Below are positions 1 through 8,314 of a stretch of 20,469 nucleotides of DNA, in pieces. Every line of letters starts with the position of its first letter. The stretch's first letter is position 1. The position numbers and the translations under genes are program-made. The DNA lies in the NCBI GenBank assembly GCA_023807065.1, contig JAJJLU010000741.1:1-20469 (forward strand). The letters are read 5' to 3'. This DNA is from Isotricha intestinalis. Taxonomy: Eukaryota > Ciliophora > Litostomatea > Vestibuliferida > Isotrichidae. The notes under the pieces are model-generated. The model saw only the letters and a program-made list of their open reading frames with translations. It had not been told where the DNA came from and did no database searches.

Positions 1-33
1 CCCCAATCCCCAATCCCCAATCCCCAATCCCCA
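1..33. repeat. Telomere, CCCCAAT repeats (chromosome end)
   Basis: Four complete CCCCAAT units occupy 1-28, and a fifth breaks off as CCCCA at 29-33 before ordinary AT-rich sequence. The C-rich strand reads 5' to 3' inward from the end, which is the polarity expected of a left telomere. The unit differs from the CCCCAA of Tetrahymena and the CCCCAAAA of spirotrichs by its seventh base. The repeat and its position at base 1 are seen directly. That it is a true macronuclear telomere is inferred from family knowledge. Confidence 0.93.
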
Positions 34-664
34 TATTTTTTTCCTTTTTCTTTTAATCTACTTTTTTCTTCTTTTAAATTATTTTTAAATTTTATAAACT
101 CTACTTTATTTTTATTTAAATCCTATTGCTTCTTTCTTTATCTCTTTAAACATTTTTTTCACTTCTTTTGTCGCATATCTTTTCTTTATTTTTTTTATCA
201 TTTCTTCTAAATTGAACTATGTTTAGAACTGCTATCTCATTTTTTCTCTTGTTTTCATATTGAATTTTCTTTATTCCATATTTGTTATACACCATTTACT
301 TTTATTAAAGATTCATCATCATCTATGTTGCATTAAGCATATTTTCCTCCATCACATTTTTCTATGGCCTTCATCATTACTTAATCTATTTCTTATTTCT
401 TTGTTTTTATTTTCATCTCCTATCCTTTTATAATCTTGTCCTCCAAAGTTTTTTTCATCACCAACCAACCTTGATTTTCATGCACTTTTTCAATTCAACT
501 GAAATTTTGTTATATAACTTTAAAAAACCTTTACCCAAAGACTCCATTGCTTATACATTCTCTCATTAGTTAATTGCTATCCAGGTTGTATACTTTGACT
601 GTTCGTGTTTGTTCTCATATTTTTATTTCATAACATTTTTTTTTTTAAATAAATAAAATATATT
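34..664. other. Subtelomeric gap
   Basis: This stretch lies between the telomere and the first long gene. Apart from the exon-like segments described at 146-547 I see no repeats, tRNA or transposon features. The part nearest the telomere (34-145) is pyrimidine-rich on the plus strand and gives no convincing frame. Confidence 0.5.
146..547 (-). CDS. Possible small intron-rich gene or decayed gene in the subtelomere
   Basis: No single long frame exists here, but the minus strand is visibly richer in G and C than the neighbouring spacers and has coding-like phase in successive frames. A model that joins them in the standard code is: ATG at 547, exon 547-535, intron 534-499 (GTAAAG to TTTCAG, 36 nt), exon 498-466, intron 465-435 (31 nt), exon 434-381, intron 380-323 (58 nt), exon 322-300, intron 299-269 (GTAAAT to TAAAG, 31 nt), exon 268-146 ending in TAA. 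All introns are GT-AG and all phases agree. The last exon is 40 codons without a stop. The product would be about 80 residues, charged, with no domain I recognise. A start at 618 is also possible through a further intron. Some splice sites are weak, notably the one at 465. A pseudogene with frameshifts is a fair alternative. Confidence 0.3.
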
Positions 665-1861
665 TTAATGATATAATTTTTTAAAGAAATAATCATCAAA
701 TATTTTATTAGCAATAGATTTATTTGTATAATCTAAATTGTTGTTTAATTTTTTTGTAGACTTAGAATTATTTCTTTGGATTAAAGATTTATGTATATTA
801 AATTCATTTACATTTTCTTTCATAGATTTTTTATAATCTTTATTTGAATAAGCATAATCTAAAGATTTTTGTTTATTATTTTTATTTCTTTTTTTAATTT
901 TTAATTTATTTATTGAATTTTTATTTATATCAAGGTCCATCAATAATTTTTCATATTGAATCATATTTTGTTTTTTTTTATTTCTTTTTTTGGCGTCTTC
1001 ATACATTTTATTTGCATATTCAATAATATTTTTCATTGGTTTTTTTATTTTTTTACACATTTCAATTTCTTTTTTTTCTTCTTTTATTTTTTCTTCTTTT
1101 CTTTTTTCAGTTTCTACCTTTAATTTTTCATCATATAATCTTTTATATTTTTCAAATCTTTCTTTATATATATTTTCCCATTGATTTTTTTTATATTTTT
1201 TTACTACTTTTTCTCCTTCTATTTGTTCTAATTGATTTTTTAAAGTATTTAAATTATCTTGTGCTACAATTCTTCTATTTGCATCTTCAATTAATTTATT
1301 AAAAGTTTTTGATCTTTTATTTTCATTAATTTTATTTTTTGTTTTTTCAACTAAAAAATTCATTTTTTTTTCAATGTTTTGTCTTTTAATAACATCAAAT
1401 TTCATTCTATAAATAAAATTATTATTTTTATTTGGTTTTAATTTAGAAATTTCTTTTAAAAAATCATATTTTAATTGTTCTGAATCAGAAGCATTATTAT
1501 TTATTATTGAATGTTTTGATTGTTTTAAAATTGAATTACAAAAATTATCTATTGAATAAAAACCTGTTGAGTTAAAATGTTGAAGATTATTATTTCTTTT
1601 TGTAATTTTTTTTATTTTATTTATTAAAGCTTTATTTACAATTGTTTTATTTTCATCATTATGATAATTTGGCTTTTCTATTTTATTTTCTTTTTCAATT
1701 ATGTAACTTTTGATTTCTGATTTTTTTTCTTTGTTTATATTTTCTTCTAAAGCATTTAATAAATCTTTTGAATTATCTTTATTAGAATCTAATTTTAAAT
1801 CTATTTTTGAAATGTTATCTGAAAAAGAATATTTATCATTGACTATTTCATTTTCATTCAT
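665..1861 (-). CDS. Lysine-rich coiled-coil protein, unknown function
   Basis: The 398-residue product is highly charged and has no signal peptide or membrane segment. Residues 1-90 are Asn/Lys/Glu-rich and probably disordered. Residues 150-300 are predominantly Lys, Glu and Arg with long helical character. Two similar short motifs stand out: LIEDANRR at 190-197 and MYEDAKKR at 286-293, with a related RLYDE at 241-245. Motifs of the form L-Y-E-D-A-x-x-R recur in coiled-coil proteins of protists, often cytoskeletal or ciliary, so a cytoskeletal role is an inference only. The tail after 300 is Lys/Asn-rich. The start ATG at 1861 is the first in frame and the stop is TAA. I do not recognise a named family. 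The plus-strand reading frames inside this span are shadows. Confidence 0.8.
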   Translation of the reverse strand: MNENEIVNDKYSFSDNISKIDLKLDSNKDNSKDLLNALEENINKEKKSEIKSYIIEKENKIEKPNYHNDENKTIVNKALINKIKKITKRNNNLQHFNSTGFYSIDNFCNSILKQSKHSIINNNASDSEQLKYDFLKEISKLKPNKNNNFIYRMKFDVIKRQNIEKKMNFLVEKTKNKINENKRSKTFNKLIEDANRRIVAQDNLNTLKNQLEQIEGEKVVKKYKKNQWENIYKERFEKYKRLYDEKLKVETEKRKEEKIKEEKKEIEMCKKIKKPMKNIIEYANKMYEDAKKRNKKKQNMIQYEKLLMDLDINKNSINKLKIKKRNKNNKQKSLDYAYSNKDYKKSMKENVNEFNIHKSLIQRNNSKSTKKLNNNLDYTNKSIANKIFDDYFFKKLYH

Positions 1862-2130
1862 AATTATTTATTTATTTTTAGTTTCTTATTAATTATAAAT
1901 TAACAAGTTTATAGAATTAAATTAAGGTTAGATAAAGTAATTAAAATAGAATATTCATTTTTTATTTTTAAAAAATCGATTATAATTATAGTAAAATAAA
2001 AATGAGTACTTTTAAAATTATTTTTTAAAAATAAATAATTAATATTAAATATTCATAAAAAATATAAATTTTAGGAATAAGCTTCATTTTCTTTTTTTCC
2101 TTTTCTTGTTTTCTAATTCATAAATAAAAT

Positions 2131-2152
2131 GTTCCTTATTCATTTAAGGAAC
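2131..2152. repeat. Perfect 8-bp inverted repeat (hairpin)
   Basis: GTTCCTTA at 2131-2138 is the exact reverse complement of TAAGGAAC at 2145-2152, with a 6-nt loop. The stem has three G-C pairs in sequence that otherwise has few. On the minus strand it begins 3 nt after the TAA-TGA that ends the short open frame at 2156. Confidence 0.7.
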
Positions 2153-2155
2153 TCA

Positions 2156-2296
2156 TTAAATAACTAATTCATCACTTTTAATTAATATCACTATCTTTTT
2201 AAATTTTCCTATTTTTTCTCTAATTAAATATAAAAAGCATAATTTATTATTAAAAGTTAATTGAAATTTAGTATATTTTAAGAATATATTATGAAT
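2156..2296 (-). pseudogene. Short stop-free frame without a start, possible gene remnant
   Basis: Forty-six codons without a stop run on the minus strand from 2296 and end in a tandem TAA-TGA. There is no Met in the frame, so it cannot be a simple independent gene. The translation is mixed in character, ending in the segment FKKIVILIKSDELVI, which looks more like protein than a random AT-rich translation. In sequence this AT-rich a stop is expected about every ten codons, so the run is unusual but not decisive. It may be a remnant or a 3' exon whose upstream part I could not join. Confidence 0.2.
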
Positions 2297-2467
2297 TTAT
2301 TTTTACTATCATTTTTTGACTCATTTTGAGGTTAAAATGATAATAAAATAATAAAATATTTAATTTTAATTGAAATATTAATGAAAAGAAAATTATTTTT
2401 CATATTAAACTCTTAAAATATATTGAATTTATGTACAAGTCACAATAAAAAATTATTATTTTATATA

Positions 2468-4525
2468 TCACTTACGTTTTGCAAGTAAATTTATAATCAT
2501 CATATAATCTTTCTCATTATTATTACTATTATTATCATCATTTACATTGTCAGTATCATTATTATATCTTAAATCATTACTTTCAATTGAACAACTACTT
2601 TCTTCACTCTCTTCAAGTCTAAAGGTTCTTTTTCTTTTTTCAAGACTCCAACCTTTTTTTCTTTTTTCTTTATTTAATTGATCCCATTTCTTTAAATTAT
2701 TATATGCATTTTCTCTTAAATAATTTAAAGTAGGAAAAATTTCAGTTAAAACATTAAAAATAGGAATAATAAAAGCTTTAATAAAACCAACTTGACTTTT
2801 AGGAACATCATAATTATTTCTATCACATAAGAAAGAAACAGGTAAATTCATTTTTCTTTCTTTATCTCCTTGATTCCACATTTCTTCAGTTAATAATTCA
2901 ACCCATCTTAAACTTATATGATAAGATTTAGCATTATGAGATATATCAGCACAATGAACAGCAAAATCAAATAAAGATTGTTGTTCTTCGAATATATTTT
3001 TAGAATCTTTAGATATTAAAATTTTATCTGGATTATTTATTAATTTACTCTTTATTACTCCTAAAACTTTAGCATGAACTGCCATATCTGTTGCTAATAT
3101 TTCTGAAATAATCCTCTTTCTTAAAGTTCGAAAATCTAAATCTGAAAATTTATCAAAAATATTACATTCATCAAGTCTACTTATTTTAAATAAATAGGAT
3201 GAATGGAAATTTTCCAAAGGAGAAATATCATTATAAATTATTGCTTTAATATCATAGGAATTAATTAGGAAATTTGCATTTAAACCAGGATGACCTAAAT
3301 CATGTCCTAAACATGCAATTATTAAAGATAAAATATCATTTATATTTGTAAAAGCTTTTTCTTCGAAATTTGAATTATTTATATAAGTTGCAATACTTTG
3401 ACAAACATCTGCAGCATGAACTGCATTATGATATAAAACATTATGATTATATTTATTTGATATTGTTGTTAAGAATTTATCTAATTTATTTAGATTTATT
3501 ATTTTGTCATTTATATTAAAATAATGAAAAATTACTTTTCCAACACATGGTAAAACAAAATTATATCCTACCAAATCTCTTAATTCATGAATATTAAAAT
3601 CTGGTTTCATTATTTGATTTAGGTTAAAACTTTTTGCTGCTAATTTTTTTTCTAATTCTACTATATTAAATATAGGTTCAAAATGCTTAACTGGAGATAA
3701 AAATATTTTATCTAATGCTTTGGTTGAACTTTGAAACCTTCTAATTTTATTATTTTTTGGAATATTTTTAATATTATTTTCTATTTTCATTAGATTTTCT
3801 TCTAAACTATTATTTAAACTGTTAGAATTACTTTTAATAACTTCTATTAATTTAATATTTGAATTTTCTAAACCTTCATCTTTTATTTCATAACATATAG
3901 AACCTCTATTTCTTTTTTTTTTATATCCAATAATATCTTTTAATTTCTTTTTTGATTTTTTTTCTTCGCTTTTACTTTTAACGAAATATTTATGTACTTC
4001 ATGGCAAGTAAGTGCTCTTTTAAAAATTGAATTCCTCATAATAGGAATAACACCATTATTTCTTTTATAATTTTTACTAGGAAGTTGAAGTCCTAATTGT
4101 TCAAAAGAAACTGAATGTTTATCTTCTAAAATTTGAGCTGTTTTATTGATTAAATCACTATATTTTTTGACTAAATTAACTTGTCCATTATATTCAGATA
4201 AATATTCCATAAAATGTTTGAATCCTGGAATTTCTTTTTGATATTTTTCTATTACTTCATTTTGATTATTATTTAATTGATAGTCATATAATGAACGTGA
4301 TGAAACAACAGAAATAATCCAATCTAATTGCTCCACAAAAATGTCTCCATCTGATTTTTTACTCAAATATAATTTTAAATCATGTAATATATTTAATACT
4401 CTTTCATAAGGGGTTGTAATCATATCTTTCAAAATTTTTGAAGCTTTTTTAGAAGGTGAACCAGGAGAAAAAGGAGAAAAAGAAGAAAAATGAGAAAAAG
4501 GAGAATTGATTTTGGGACTTGCCAT
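2468..4525 (-). CDS. Class I 3',5'-cyclic nucleotide phosphodiesterase
   Basis: The 685-residue protein hydrolyses cAMP and/or cGMP to the 5'-monophosphate. The catalytic HD domain spans about residues 320-625 and carries the class I signatures: YHNAVHAADV (365-374), GHDLGHPG (407-414), SPLENFHSS (435-443) and HCADISHNAKSY (524-535). These supply the two-metal site. SQVGF (577-581) contains the invariant purine-binding glutamine, Q578. The N-terminal 300 residues lack GAF, PAS or membrane segments. Residues 1-30 are rich in Ser-Pro, suggesting proline-directed phosphorylation. The C-terminal tail is acidic and Asn-rich. The end reads AAA-CGT-AAG-TGA: a GTAAGT donor-like string overlaps the TGA stop, but no acceptor follows within 60 nt, so I keep TGA as the stop. 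The gene is divergent from casein kinase 1 across 84 bp. Substrate preference cannot be read from the sequence. Confidence 0.95.
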   Translation of the reverse strand: MASPKINSPFSHFSSFSPFSPGSPSKKASKILKDMITTPYERVLNILHDLKLYLSKKSDGDIFVEQLDWIISVVSSRSLYDYQLNNNQNEVIEKYQKEIPGFKHFMEYLSEYNGQVNLVKKYSDLINKTAQILEDKHSVSFEQLGLQLPSKNYKRNNGVIPIMRNSIFKRALTCHEVHKYFVKSKSEEKKSKKKLKDIIGYKKKRNRGSICYEIKDEGLENSNIKLIEVIKSNSNSLNNSLEENLMKIENNIKNIPKNNKIRRFQSSTKALDKIFLSPVKHFEPIFNIVELEKKLAAKSFNLNQIMKPDFNIHELRDLVGYNFVLPCVGKVIFHYFNINDKIINLNKLDKFLTTISNKYNHNVLYHNAVHAADVCQSIATYINNSNFEEKAFTNINDILSLIIACLGHDLGHPGLNANFLINSYDIKAIIYNDISPLENFHSSYLFKISRLDECNIFDKFSDLDFRTLRKRIISEILATDMAVHAKVLGVIKSKLINNPDKILISKDSKNIFEEQQSLFDFAVHCADISHNAKSYHISLRWVELLTEEMWNQGDKERKMNLPVSFLCDRNNYDVPKSQVGFIKAFIIPIFNVLTEIFPTLNYLRENAYNNLKKWDQLNKEKRKKGWSLEKRKRTFRLEESEESSCSIESNDLRYNNDTDNVNDDNNSNNNEKDYMMIINLLAKRK

Positions 4526-4609
4526 TGAAAAATTGATTAAATATTTTTGTTATTGAAAATTTATTAAATAAAAAGATAAAACAATTAACAAAAAAAAACA
4601 AATTTTTTA
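4526..4609. promoter_or_regulatory. 84-bp divergent intergenic region (PDE / CK1)
   Basis: The two start codons face away from each other with only 84 nt between them, so both 5' untranslated regions and any promoter elements must lie here. The stretch is almost pure A/T with long A runs just before the CK1 start. I see no recognisable motif such as a TATA box distinct from the background. Confidence 0.5.
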
Positions 4610-5833
4610 ATGAGACCACAAATAGAACAACTAATTTTTTTTAATAAATATAAACCTTCAAAAAAACTAGGTGAAGGTTCTTTTGGTAAAATATATTTAG
4701 CATACAATGTTACAACAAAGGAAAAATATGCATTAAAATTAGAAAACAGAAATTCACATCAATCTTTATTAGAACAAGAAGCATATATATTATGTTATTT
4801 AAAAGGAGAAGGAATTCCATTTATAAAATCATATGGTTATTCAGGTGATTATAATGTATTAGTAATGGAATTATTAGGAAAATCATTAGAAACTCTTTTT
4901 GAAGAAAAAGGTTCAAAATTTTCACTAAAAACAGTATGTATGTTAGGAGTGCAAATGATAACTCGTTTAGAATATATTCATAATAAACATATATTACATA
5001 GAGATATTAAACCAGATAATTTTATTATTGGAATAGATGTTAATAATTATAAAGTTTATTTAATTGATTTTGGTTTATCTAAAAAGTATCGAAGTAGTAG
5101 AACACTTCAACATATTAAATATAGTGTAAAAAAAAAATTAATTGGAACTGCAAGATATGCTTCAATTAATGCATTAGCTGGAATTGAACAAGGAAGAAGA
5201 GATGATATGGAAGCTTTAAGTTATGTTTTAATTTATTTTTTAAGAGGAAGTTTACCTTGGCAAGGATTAAGAGTTAATAAAAAGGAAGATAGATATAAAA
5301 AAATTTTAGAAAAAAAAAAATCCGTTAATTCTAAAGAATTATGTATTGGTTTACCTAATGAATTTTATCATTTCGTAGATTATTGTAGACATTTACAATT
5401 TGAAGAAGAACCTGATTATGAATATTTAAGAAATCTTCTTAAAAAAGTTATGAGTGATAATTATTTTGAATTTGATTATATTTATGATTGGAGTGATAGA
5501 AAAAATATTATTAAAGATTTATCTAAAAGTGTTTGTAAAGATAATTCTAATTTTGTAAAAAGAATTGAAAAAAAAAATAAAGAAAAAGAAAAAAATATTG
5601 AAGATTTTGGTAATTATGCAATAGATATATTAAAAACAAATCAGGAAGACTATAATAATATTGATGATAATGTTAATGAAATTGGAAGAATTAATACTAA
5701 TAATTTTAAATTTATGAGTAGTTTAAATATGATTAATACAATAAATGAAAAAAAAATTTCCACAGAAGAAAATAAAAATGAAGATGCAAAAATAAAAAAT
5801 GAAAGTAAAGAAGAAGGATGTTATATTATGTAA
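4610..5833 (+). CDS. Casein kinase 1 family Ser/Thr kinase with C-terminal CaaX box
   Basis: The 407-residue protein has a complete CK1 kinase domain at about 14-290. Visible elements are the glycine loop GEGSFG (21-26), catalytic K43 in YALKLE, the catalytic loop HRDIKPDN (130-137), DFG (153-155) and the CK1-specific GTARYASINAL (179-189), which replaces the usual APE motif. RRDDMEALSYV (196-206) is also typical of CK1. Residues 300-400 are Lys/Asn/Glu-rich and probably disordered. The last four residues are CYIM, a CaaX box; a terminal Met favours farnesylation, which would tether the kinase to membranes. Other membrane CK1s use palmitoylated cysteines, so a prenylated form would be a lineage variation. 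The stop is TAA. The close divergent PDE gene could share regulation, but that is inference. Confidence 0.95.
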   Translation: MRPQIEQLIFFNKYKPSKKLGEGSFGKIYLAYNVTTKEKYALKLENRNSHQSLLEQEAYILCYLKGEGIPFIKSYGYSGDYNVLVMELLGKSLETLFEEKGSKFSLKTVCMLGVQMITRLEYIHNKHILHRDIKPDNFIIGIDVNNYKVYLIDFGLSKKYRSSRTLQHIKYSVKKKLIGTARYASINALAGIEQGRRDDMEALSYVLIYFLRGSLPWQGLRVNKKEDRYKKILEKKKSVNSKELCIGLPNEFYHFVDYCRHLQFEEEPDYEYLRNLLKKVMSDNYFEFDYIYDWSDRKNIIKDLSKSVCKDNSNFVKRIEKKNKEKEKNIEDFGNYAIDILKTNQEDYNNIDDNVNEIGRINTNNFKFMSSLNMINTINEKKISTEENKNEDAKIKNESKEEGCYIM

Positions 5834-6182
5834 GCTTTAGATTAATTTTTTATACTTTTTTTTTTTATTTATTATTCAATATTTTAAATATTATCATAAA
5901 ATCAAAATATAAACATATAAAAATTATAAAAAAATATTTTTATTTTTAATTAAAAATTAATTTTTTGATTAACATATTTATTAAAGAGAAATATTTATGA
6001 AAGTTTTTTCATTTATACAATCTTTACATTTAATAATCTAATTTAACAAACAGGTTATTTTAATTGATAAAAACAAAAATTCACTTAATTGACTTATATA
6101 TAACTTTCAATATTTATATATATATAAGAATTAATAATTAAATTATTAAACCTTATACTTACATAAGGATAAATAAAATCTT
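5834..6182. other. Convergent intergenic gap
   Basis: These 349 nt separate the 3' ends of CK1 (plus) and the small coiled-coil gene (minus). The sequence is about 85 percent A/T with T and A runs. I see a 6-bp hairpin at 6151-6168 (CCTTAT, loop ACTTAC, ATAAGG) 15 nt beyond the minus-strand stop, and nothing else. Confidence 0.6.
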
Positions 6183-6614
6183 CTATGAAAATTCTTTTAT
6201 TTTTTCATTTATCCAAGAAATTAATTTATCAGTTAATTTTTTTTGTAATTTTAAAGCTTTAATTTTTTCATCTAAAGATGAATTTTTACTTTCATAAATT
6301 TCATTTAATTGGTTTAAAATATTAACATGTTGTAAATCTGTTCTTCTTATATTTAAATCATTAATTTCATTTTCTAAAGAGATTAAATTAGCTTTTATTG
6401 TTTTTATCATAACATCAATTGATTCATTTTCTTTTCCTAAATCAATATCTTTATCACTTTCAAAAGGATTTTTATCTGTATTAAAAATTTTTTCAAATTC
6501 TTTTGTAAATATTGGTGAATTTTCTTCTTCTTCTTCATTATCTTTCATATTTTGATTGTTAATTAAATTTTCAAATGATTCATTATTTTCATTTCTTTCT
6601 TTTAGAAAATTCAT
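6183..6614 (-). CDS. Small acidic coiled-coil protein, unknown function
   Basis: The 143-residue product has a disordered, acidic N-terminal half (EEEEE at 27-31) followed by a heptad-like helical region from about 65 to 140, suggesting a dimeric coiled coil. An NPF tripeptide at 49-51 could bind EH domains, but one copy means little. There is no signal peptide, membrane segment or enzyme motif. The start ATG at 6614 is the first in frame. The stop is TAG; reading through it would add only eight residues before a TAA. I do not recognise a family. It is divergent from the clathrin light chain gene across about 1 kb. Confidence 0.72.
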   Translation of the reverse strand: MNFLKERNENNESFENLINNQNMKDNEEEEENSPIFTKEFEKIFNTDKNPFESDKDIDLGKENESIDVMIKTIKANLISLENEINDLNIRRTDLQHVNILNQLNEIYESKNSSLDEKIKALKLQKKLTDKLISWINEKIKEFS

Positions 6615-7607
6615 TATATTTCAATTATCACAAGAATTTTAATAATTAATTAATTAAACAATTACTTTTTTACTTATTTTTAAGTATGGAGGAAATTGTA
6701 ATCTAACTAAAAACTTTTTATTTTTTGATGTTTATTTTCATATTGAAATATAATTTTAAGGAGATTTAAAAGGAAAAAATAAAAATATATATATTTAAAA
6801 ATTTGATTTTGTATTCTTTTTACTTTTAGAAATTATTAAATATTTAAAGAAAAATATTCAAAGATATAAAATAAATTACAACTATTTATTTAATATAATT
6901 AAAAAGATACAATATAACAATTTCAAAATAATATTGAGAAAAATTCTGAATAAATGGAATGTGAAAGTAAAAATAAAAAAATTAAATAAAAGGTTTATTT
7001 TCTTTTATTCTTTTTTAGTTTAGTTTGTTTAATTCTTGTTTTATTTTAGATATTTTTTTAATTAAAGATGTTATTATTTTTTTCTTCCTCTCAATTTTAA
7101 TTCCCTTTTGTTTCTCTTTCTATTTAATATATTTTTTAAAATAATTATCTTCTTTTCTTTCCTTTTCAATTATTTATGAATTTTCTTTTTTGCTCATTTT
7201 CATTTTTAATTTAATTTTTTGACATTAAAATTTATTTTAAATGTATTACTCATTGACTGAAAAATCAAAAGACTTATTGTTTTGAAATTATTTTTAGGAT
7301 ATTTAAATATAATCAATTAAATACCTATCACCACTATATTAACAAAGATACTAATACAAAAGTAATTTTCTTTTTTTTAATATAGAATATAAAAGAATGA
7401 ATCTTTAATCATTGCTTTTTAATTAGATTGGAGAAAAATAATTTTATATTCAAAAATAATATTTCATTTGAATTAGATAAATAAGAATATTTAAGTTTCA
7501 TTTAAGTTTTCAATCAAAAATTTTATGAATAAAAAAGTGTAAATGAATTATTAAATAAAAAAACATTAAAAATAAATAAAAAAAAATAATTTATTTTTAT
7601 TTAAATA
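6615..7607. other. Large divergent intergenic gap
   Basis: These 993 nt lie between two divergent genes. They contain the coding-like plus-strand tract at 6658-7023, listed separately. The part from 7210 to 7607 is about 85 percent A/T with no frame, repeat or RNA structure that I can support, and should include the clathrin light chain promoter. Confidence 0.6.
6658..7023 (+). pseudogene. Coding-like tract interrupted only by TAA, possible gene relic
   Basis: One plus-strand frame runs 121 codons from 6658 to a TAG at 7021 and is interrupted by only three TAA codons, at 6751, 6757 and 6796. The last part, 6799-7020, is 74 codons without any stop. It has no ATG, so it is easily overlooked. 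In sequence of about 15 percent GC a 74-codon run is unlikely by chance. The translation has hydrophobic stretches, Trp and Gly-Gly, and G falls more often at codon position 1 (14) than at 2 (9) or 3 (8). I recognise no domain. It could be a decayed gene in which CAA changed to TAA, an exon of an unmodelled gene, or chance. Confidence 0.28.
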
Positions 7608-8180
7608 ATGGATTTTGATTTTGTCACAAACCCAGAAAATCCCAATGAAAATATTCCAAACACAAATGTTGAAGAACCAGAAAATCATGAAGAAGAAGTT
7701 CAACAAAATGATTTAAATAATAATATAAATTTTGACTCAATCCCAAATACAAATTTAAATTATGACCAAAATAACTATATGGATATGAATAATATGAATT
7801 ATGAAATTGATGAAGAAGAACAAAAAAGAATAAATGATAGACAAGAGGAAGCCAATGAAAGAAGAAAAAAAATAGAAGAAAAAATAAATTATGAATTAAA
7901 AAAAAAAGAAGAATTAAGAGAAAAAGCAGTTGAATATTTAAATGATTTTATGAATAAAAGAGCAGAAAATATTGCTATGAAAAAGAAAGACAACGAAAAA
8001 AAAGAAGAAGAGTTTTTAAATAATAAAAGATTATTAAAAGAAGGAAAGTTAAATTCATGGGAAGCTGTAACTGAATTAATAGCAATGAAAGATTCTGAAT
8101 ATAAAGGAAGTAAAGAAGTTCAAAGAATGAGAGAAGTTATTATTAATAGAAAAAATGATTTAAAAAATAATGAAAATTAA
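7608..8180 (+). CDS. Clathrin light chain
   Basis: The 190-residue protein has the layout of clathrin light chains, which bind the clathrin heavy-chain hub and regulate coat assembly in endocytosis and Golgi-to-endosome transport. Residues 1-65 are acidic, Asn-rich and disordered. Residues 66-140 form a long charged helix (EEEQKRINDRQEEANERR and onward) matching the heavy-chain-binding region. The C-terminal block is the clearest marker: W151 in LNSWEAVTELI, then KGSKEVQRMREVI (166-178), equivalent to the conserved W-x-x-V and K-D-V-x-R-M elements of animal and fungal light chains. Length is slightly below the usual 200-240. The start lies in AT-rich context after a long leader and the stop is TAA. 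The next gene follows after 134 nt on the same strand. Confidence 0.88.
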   Translation: MDFDFVTNPENPNENIPNTNVEEPENHEEEVQQNDLNNNINFDSIPNTNLNYDQNNYMDMNNMNYEIDEEEQKRINDRQEEANERRKKIEEKINYELKKKEELREKAVEYLNDFMNKRAENIAMKKKDNEKKEEEFLNNKRLLKEGKLNSWEAVTELIAMKDSEYKGSKEVQRMREVIINRKNDLKNNEN

Positions 8181-8314
8181 ACAATTATTGTTTTTAATTT
8201 TAAAGGATTTATTCATTTTAAATAAATTATTAAATTAAATTTTTAAAAAATAATAACCAACAAATAAATAGGGATAAATTTATACAAACAAAAAACAAGT
8301 GTTTTTAATAAATA

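Larger units (their letters stand above)
1862..2467. other. Intergenic gap with a short open frame and a hairpin
   Basis: This 606-nt spacer separates two tandem minus-strand genes. Most of it is over 85 percent A+T. It includes the upstream region of the coiled-coil gene (start 1861) and the 3' side of the phosphodiesterase gene (stop 2468). The only structure I see is a 46-codon minus-strand open frame (2156-2296) followed by a perfect hairpin (2131-2152), each listed separately. Confidence 0.6.

Noticed and set aside
990..1302. Plus-strand frames of 64 and 88 codons inside the first coiled-coil gene
   Set aside because: They are Phe/Leu-only shadows of Lys/Glu-rich minus-strand codons and lie entirely within a well-phased minus-strand gene.
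2412..2475. Possible intron at the 3' end of the phosphodiesterase gene (GTAAGT overlapping the TGA stop)
   Set aside because: The nearest acceptor is about 64 nt away, longer than the supported 30-nt intron, and the added residues are low-complexity with no family match. The catalytic domain is already complete.
6982..7203. Minus-strand Lys/Glu-rich frame with three TAA and one TAG
   Set aside because: G phasing is weak (about 10, 5 and 9 at positions 1, 2 and 3), and it partly overlaps the stronger plus-strand tract, so I cannot support it as a separate relic.
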